A stretch of 16,326 bases of DNA from Dehalococcoidia bacterium (GTDB lineage Bacteria; Chloroflexota; Dehalococcoidia; Lucifugimonadales; UBA3495). The stretch lies in assembly GCA_022823105.1 (NCBI GenBank), contig JAJDXU010000176.1, forward strand, positions 1 to 16,326, read 5' to 3'. The notes below the pieces were generated by a model. The model saw nothing but the letters and a program-made list of their open reading frames with translations. It was not told the DNA's origin and did no database searches. This document shows positions 14,829 to 16,326 of the stretch, one piece after another; position 1 is the stretch's first letter; every line of letters begins with the position of its first letter. Position numbers and translations under genes: made by a program.

Positions 14829-15425
14829 CCAGCCTTAGAATCCAAACGGGCTCCCACCAGAGCCTTCCCGCAAACACCATACCGTTGACAAACGGCTGTG
14901 CATGTCTACGCTCGTGCCATGGCTAGCGATTTTCTCCACCCTCTCGTCAGGGCTCTCACAGGCCGCCTATTCCTGTAAGACACGGTTGTAGGTCACCCCT
15001 GCGCACATTGCCTGTGTTACCAAGCTGAAGCCTAGCGCAGAATCGCCCCAAGAAGTTTCCACGCCACCGTAAGGGACGACGTCCCTCCTTTTCCAGAGGG
15101 AGCACCTTCGTGATAGCGCTTCCACCACCAGGAATACCGGTTGTCAACCCAGCATCCTACTCGATAGGGAGTCGGCTCCGAGGCACCAAAGTGGAGATGA
15201 TCTCTGCCACTTTCAGCACCTCCTTTACGCTAACCCAAATTAGGCCTCCAGAGGGAGGCCTGTGATCAACGTGGATACATTTTAGCATTTGAGCTGAGGT
15301 CCGGGCCAATTGCATCTTCCCAGGGATTGCCCATGACGCAGTTGCCCACATTTTCCACAATTCATGAGTGGAGCCTCTTGAATGTTCGTTAGAACGATAC
15401 CAGTAAAGATCATGGAGACACCACC
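14829..15425. other. Gene-free stretch with several hairpins
   Basis: No ORF here has a credible start, ribosome site or protein-like composition; the 63- and 119-codon minus-strand frames were rejected. Structures seen include CCGTTGACAAACGG near 14881, AGGGAC-GAC-GTCCCT at 15072-15086, and a perfect AGGCCTCC-N4-GGAGGCCT hairpin at 15242-15261. The last is about 170 bases downstream of the toxin-antitoxin terminator and lacks a T-run. The region may be decayed mobile DNA or an unrecognised structured RNA. Confidence 0.5.
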
Positions 15426-15426
15426 C

Positions 15427-15456
15427 AAAAAGGGCGCGGAGTGATGATCCGCGCCC
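15427..15456 (-). terminator. Rho-independent terminator of the DUF4258/DUF2283 unit
   Basis: On the minus strand GGGCGCGGA, a seven-base loop and TCCGCGCCC form a perfect 9-bp GC-rich stem (15432-15456) followed directly by TTTTT (15427-15431). It lies about 65 bases after the DUF2283 stop, in the correct orientation. Confidence 0.88.
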
Positions 15457-15519
15457 TCCAAGAACCCGAGGTAGCATATGCACTACCCGGTTTTTATCCA
15501 CTTGGTTGAAGTTCAAAAA

Positions 15520-15768
15520 TTACGCGGGTTGAGAAGCTCTGATGCCGAACTGCTCGAGACCAGCGTTGACTGCGTCGTGATACTCCTCGGGGATCCCTTC
15601 AAGATCCACTCCATCCGAGACGTAAAGGAACATCACCCCTCGCACCTTGTTATCGACATCCAAGTCGATTGTTTTTTTGTGGTCGTCTGTTAATAGACCG
15701 CCCTTGATTTCCTCGTTCGACAATTGGACATAGAGAACGTCCTCGTCTTCCTCGTGGCGTGTTGGCAT
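15520..15768 (-). CDS. DUF2283 family protein, antitoxin-like
   Basis: The 82-residue acidic protein matches DUF2283: an N-terminal strand with DEDVLYVQLSNEE, a middle TIDLDVDNKVRGVMFLYVSDGVDL and a short C-terminal helix. The usual family form is YDxxxDxLYI followed by DxxGxxVGIEIL, so this is a typical length. DUF2283 genes are often paired with DUF4258 genes and are thought to act as antitoxins, although direct proof is limited. The ATG at 15768 has AAGGAGG five bases upstream. That site is encoded within the last codons (Gln-Gly-Gly) of the upstream gene, and the genes are one base apart, so expression is tightly coupled. A terminator follows. A longer in-frame reading back to 16098 was not used. 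Confidence 0.8.
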   Translation of the reverse strand: MPTRHEEDEDVLYVQLSNEEIKGGLLTDDHKKTIDLDVDNKVRGVMFLYVSDGVDLEGIPEEYHDAVNAGLEQFGIRASQPA

Positions 15769-15769
15769 G

Positions 15770-16036
15770 TTAACCTCCTTGAGTGAGTAAGTGAATTTCG
15801 ACGATGGGCCACACTTGGGTGATTTGGTCCCGTTCGTCAAGCAGCACTCCGAATCTCCGGCCATCAGCGACCGTTCCCCGATACCACCGTCTCCCGGGTT
15901 GACCTTTCGGATCCAGGGTGTGCTCAGGGTTTTGTCGAATTTTATCGACGTCATTAAAGTCGAGATTGTACTCGGACATCCTAATTTCAGCGTTACGCGT
16001 AATGCGAATTCGCGGTCCGAGGGATGGATACGCCAC
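15770..16036 (-). CDS. DUF4258 family protein, toxin-like
   Basis: The 88-residue product fits the DUF4258 pattern: a first helix with RITRNAEIRMSEYNL, then FNDVDKIRQNPEHTL, a basic GRRWYRGTVADGRRFGVLLDE hairpin and a final strand ITQVWPIVEIHLL. Family members usually start with a His-containing SxHAxxRM motif; here the matching histidine is replaced by asparagine (RNAEIRM). The family is suggested to be RelE- or BrnT-like in fold and to act as a toxin, but this is not proven. The start is set at GTG 16036 because GGAGG (forward 16042-16046) sits five bases upstream; a TTG at 16048 and an ATG at 15979 are poorer. It is the first gene of the pair, so the putative toxin precedes the antitoxin. 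Confidence 0.68.
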   Translation of the reverse strand: MAYPSLGPRIRITRNAEIRMSEYNLDFNDVDKIRQNPEHTLDPKGQPGRRWYRGTVADGRRFGVLLDERDQITQVWPIVEIHLLTQGG

Positions 16037-16088
16037 CAATGCCTCCAAACGAGCAAGCCCCGGACACCCGAGGCCTCAATATGGCCGG

Positions 16089-16117
16089 ACATTAACACCT
16101 AGAAGTTTACGAGTCAA
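16089..16117 (-). promoter_or_regulatory. Candidate promoter for the DUF4258/DUF2283 pair
   Basis: On the minus strand TTGACT (forward 16112-16117), 17 bases and TAATGT (forward 16089-16094) give a leader of about 46 bases. The -10 is weak. A consensus TATAAT also occurs on the minus strand at forward 16140-16145, but without a matching -35. The palindrome GAGGCCTC at 16070-16077 lies just after the predicted start and could be an autoregulatory operator. Confidence 0.35.
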
Positions 16118-16223
16118 CCTGCCGTCTCCAACGGGTTTAATTATAGCGAACGAGAATCCACCATCGCACGCCTCTCTGATCCCAGCCCTCACGCGTACCC
16201 AGTTTGAGTTAAGGGGTTGAAAA

Positions 16224-16285
16224 GGTCGGTCTCTCCGGGTAAGGAACGGGTTACCAACCACCGTTGCCACCTGGGGAGGCCGACC
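16224..16285 (+). promoter_or_regulatory. Long hairpin burying a ribosome binding site
   Basis: On the plus strand 16224-16240 pairs with 16269-16285 to form a 17-bp helix, including three G-U pairs. The 28-base loop can pair further: GGAACGG (16243-16249) with CCGTT and CC, and GTT (16250-16252) with AAC. The Shine-Dalgarno GGGGAGG (16273-16279) is wholly inside the helix, and the ATG follows at 16286. The G-U pairs would be A-C mismatches in a minus-strand RNA, which favours the plus strand. On the minus strand it is followed by TTTT, so a terminator is the alternative reading. Confidence 0.5.
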
Positions 16286-16326
16286 ATGCCATGGTATCAC
16301 CGCATTGCCACCTTTCTGGACCACTC
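16286..16326 (+). CDS. Start of an unknown gene, cut by the window edge
   Basis: The ATG at 16286 has GGGGAGG six bases upstream, an excellent ribosome site, and the frame stays open to the edge. Only 13 residues are visible (MPWYHRIATFLDH), too few to assign a family. A hairpin occluding the ribosome site of a transposase gene is known from some insertion sequences such as IS200, so a transposase is one possibility, but the visible residues do not decide this. Confidence 0.35.
   Translation, partial: MPWYHRIATFLDH

Noticed and set aside
14956..15147. 63-codon minus-strand frame
   Set aside because: No ribosome site or recognisable motif; composition is Gly/Arg-rich like translated non-coding DNA.
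14829..15240. Group II intron, RNase P, tmRNA or SRP RNA
   Set aside because: None of the characteristic conserved motifs, such as a domain V hairpin or a T-loop, could be found on either strand.
15157..15516. 119-codon minus-strand frame
   Set aside because: It contains the 9-bp terminator hairpin and T-run, has no ribosome site and has no family resemblance.
16120..16200. tRNA gene
   Set aside because: No T-loop or acceptor stem could be formed around the tempting GAACGAGAATCC segment.
16076..16324. 82-codon minus-strand frame at the right edge
   Set aside because: It overlaps the candidate promoter of the DUF4258 gene and the long hairpin and has no recognisable domain.

Overview
The window is bacterial, moderately GC-rich, and almost entirely read from the minus strand. 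It carries an aerobic terminal-oxidase locus of the aa3/caa3 type plus a tail of small metabolic genes. Gene order, fused cytochrome c domains and the companion small proteins suggest a Chloroflexota-like organism (Dehalococcoidia/SAR202-type); this is inference from gene style, not from a marker gene.

Reading in the direction of transcription (right to left): ctaA (heme A synthase) and ctaB (heme O synthase) are separated by one base. After a 381-base gap with its own sigma70-type promoter come coxB (CuA subunit II fused to cytochrome c), coxA, coxC, a subunit IV protein fused to a cytochrome c domain, and a lipoprotein cytochrome c. Together they supply the heme cofactor, the catalytic core, and three cytochrome c domains that can feed it electrons. 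An alpha/beta hydrolase and a TrmO-like tRNA methyltransferase follow. A second good promoter at 3529-3557 then starts a group of five genes: FmdB-like zinc ribbon, SCP2-like protein, class C beta-lactamase-fold serine hydrolase, DUF952 protein and a protein-kinase-fold protein.

The right third (12747 onward) is accessory. It holds a repeat-rich control region upstream of ctaA and a plus-strand promoter with a structured leader whose last hairpin covers a Shine-Dalgarno site before a 41-codon ORF. Next is an IS-like element whose DDE transposase is cut by an in-frame TGA between the second and third catalytic residues. A roughly 600-base gene-free stretch follows, then a compact DUF4258/DUF2283 toxin-antitoxin-like pair with its own terminator. 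At the right edge a 17-bp RNA helix buries the ribosome binding site of a gene that runs out of the window.

The points most worth a second look are the subunit IV-cytochrome c fusion with its adjacent paralogous cytochrome, the two structured leaders (13007-13115 and 16224-16285), and the unexplained stretch 14829-15425.
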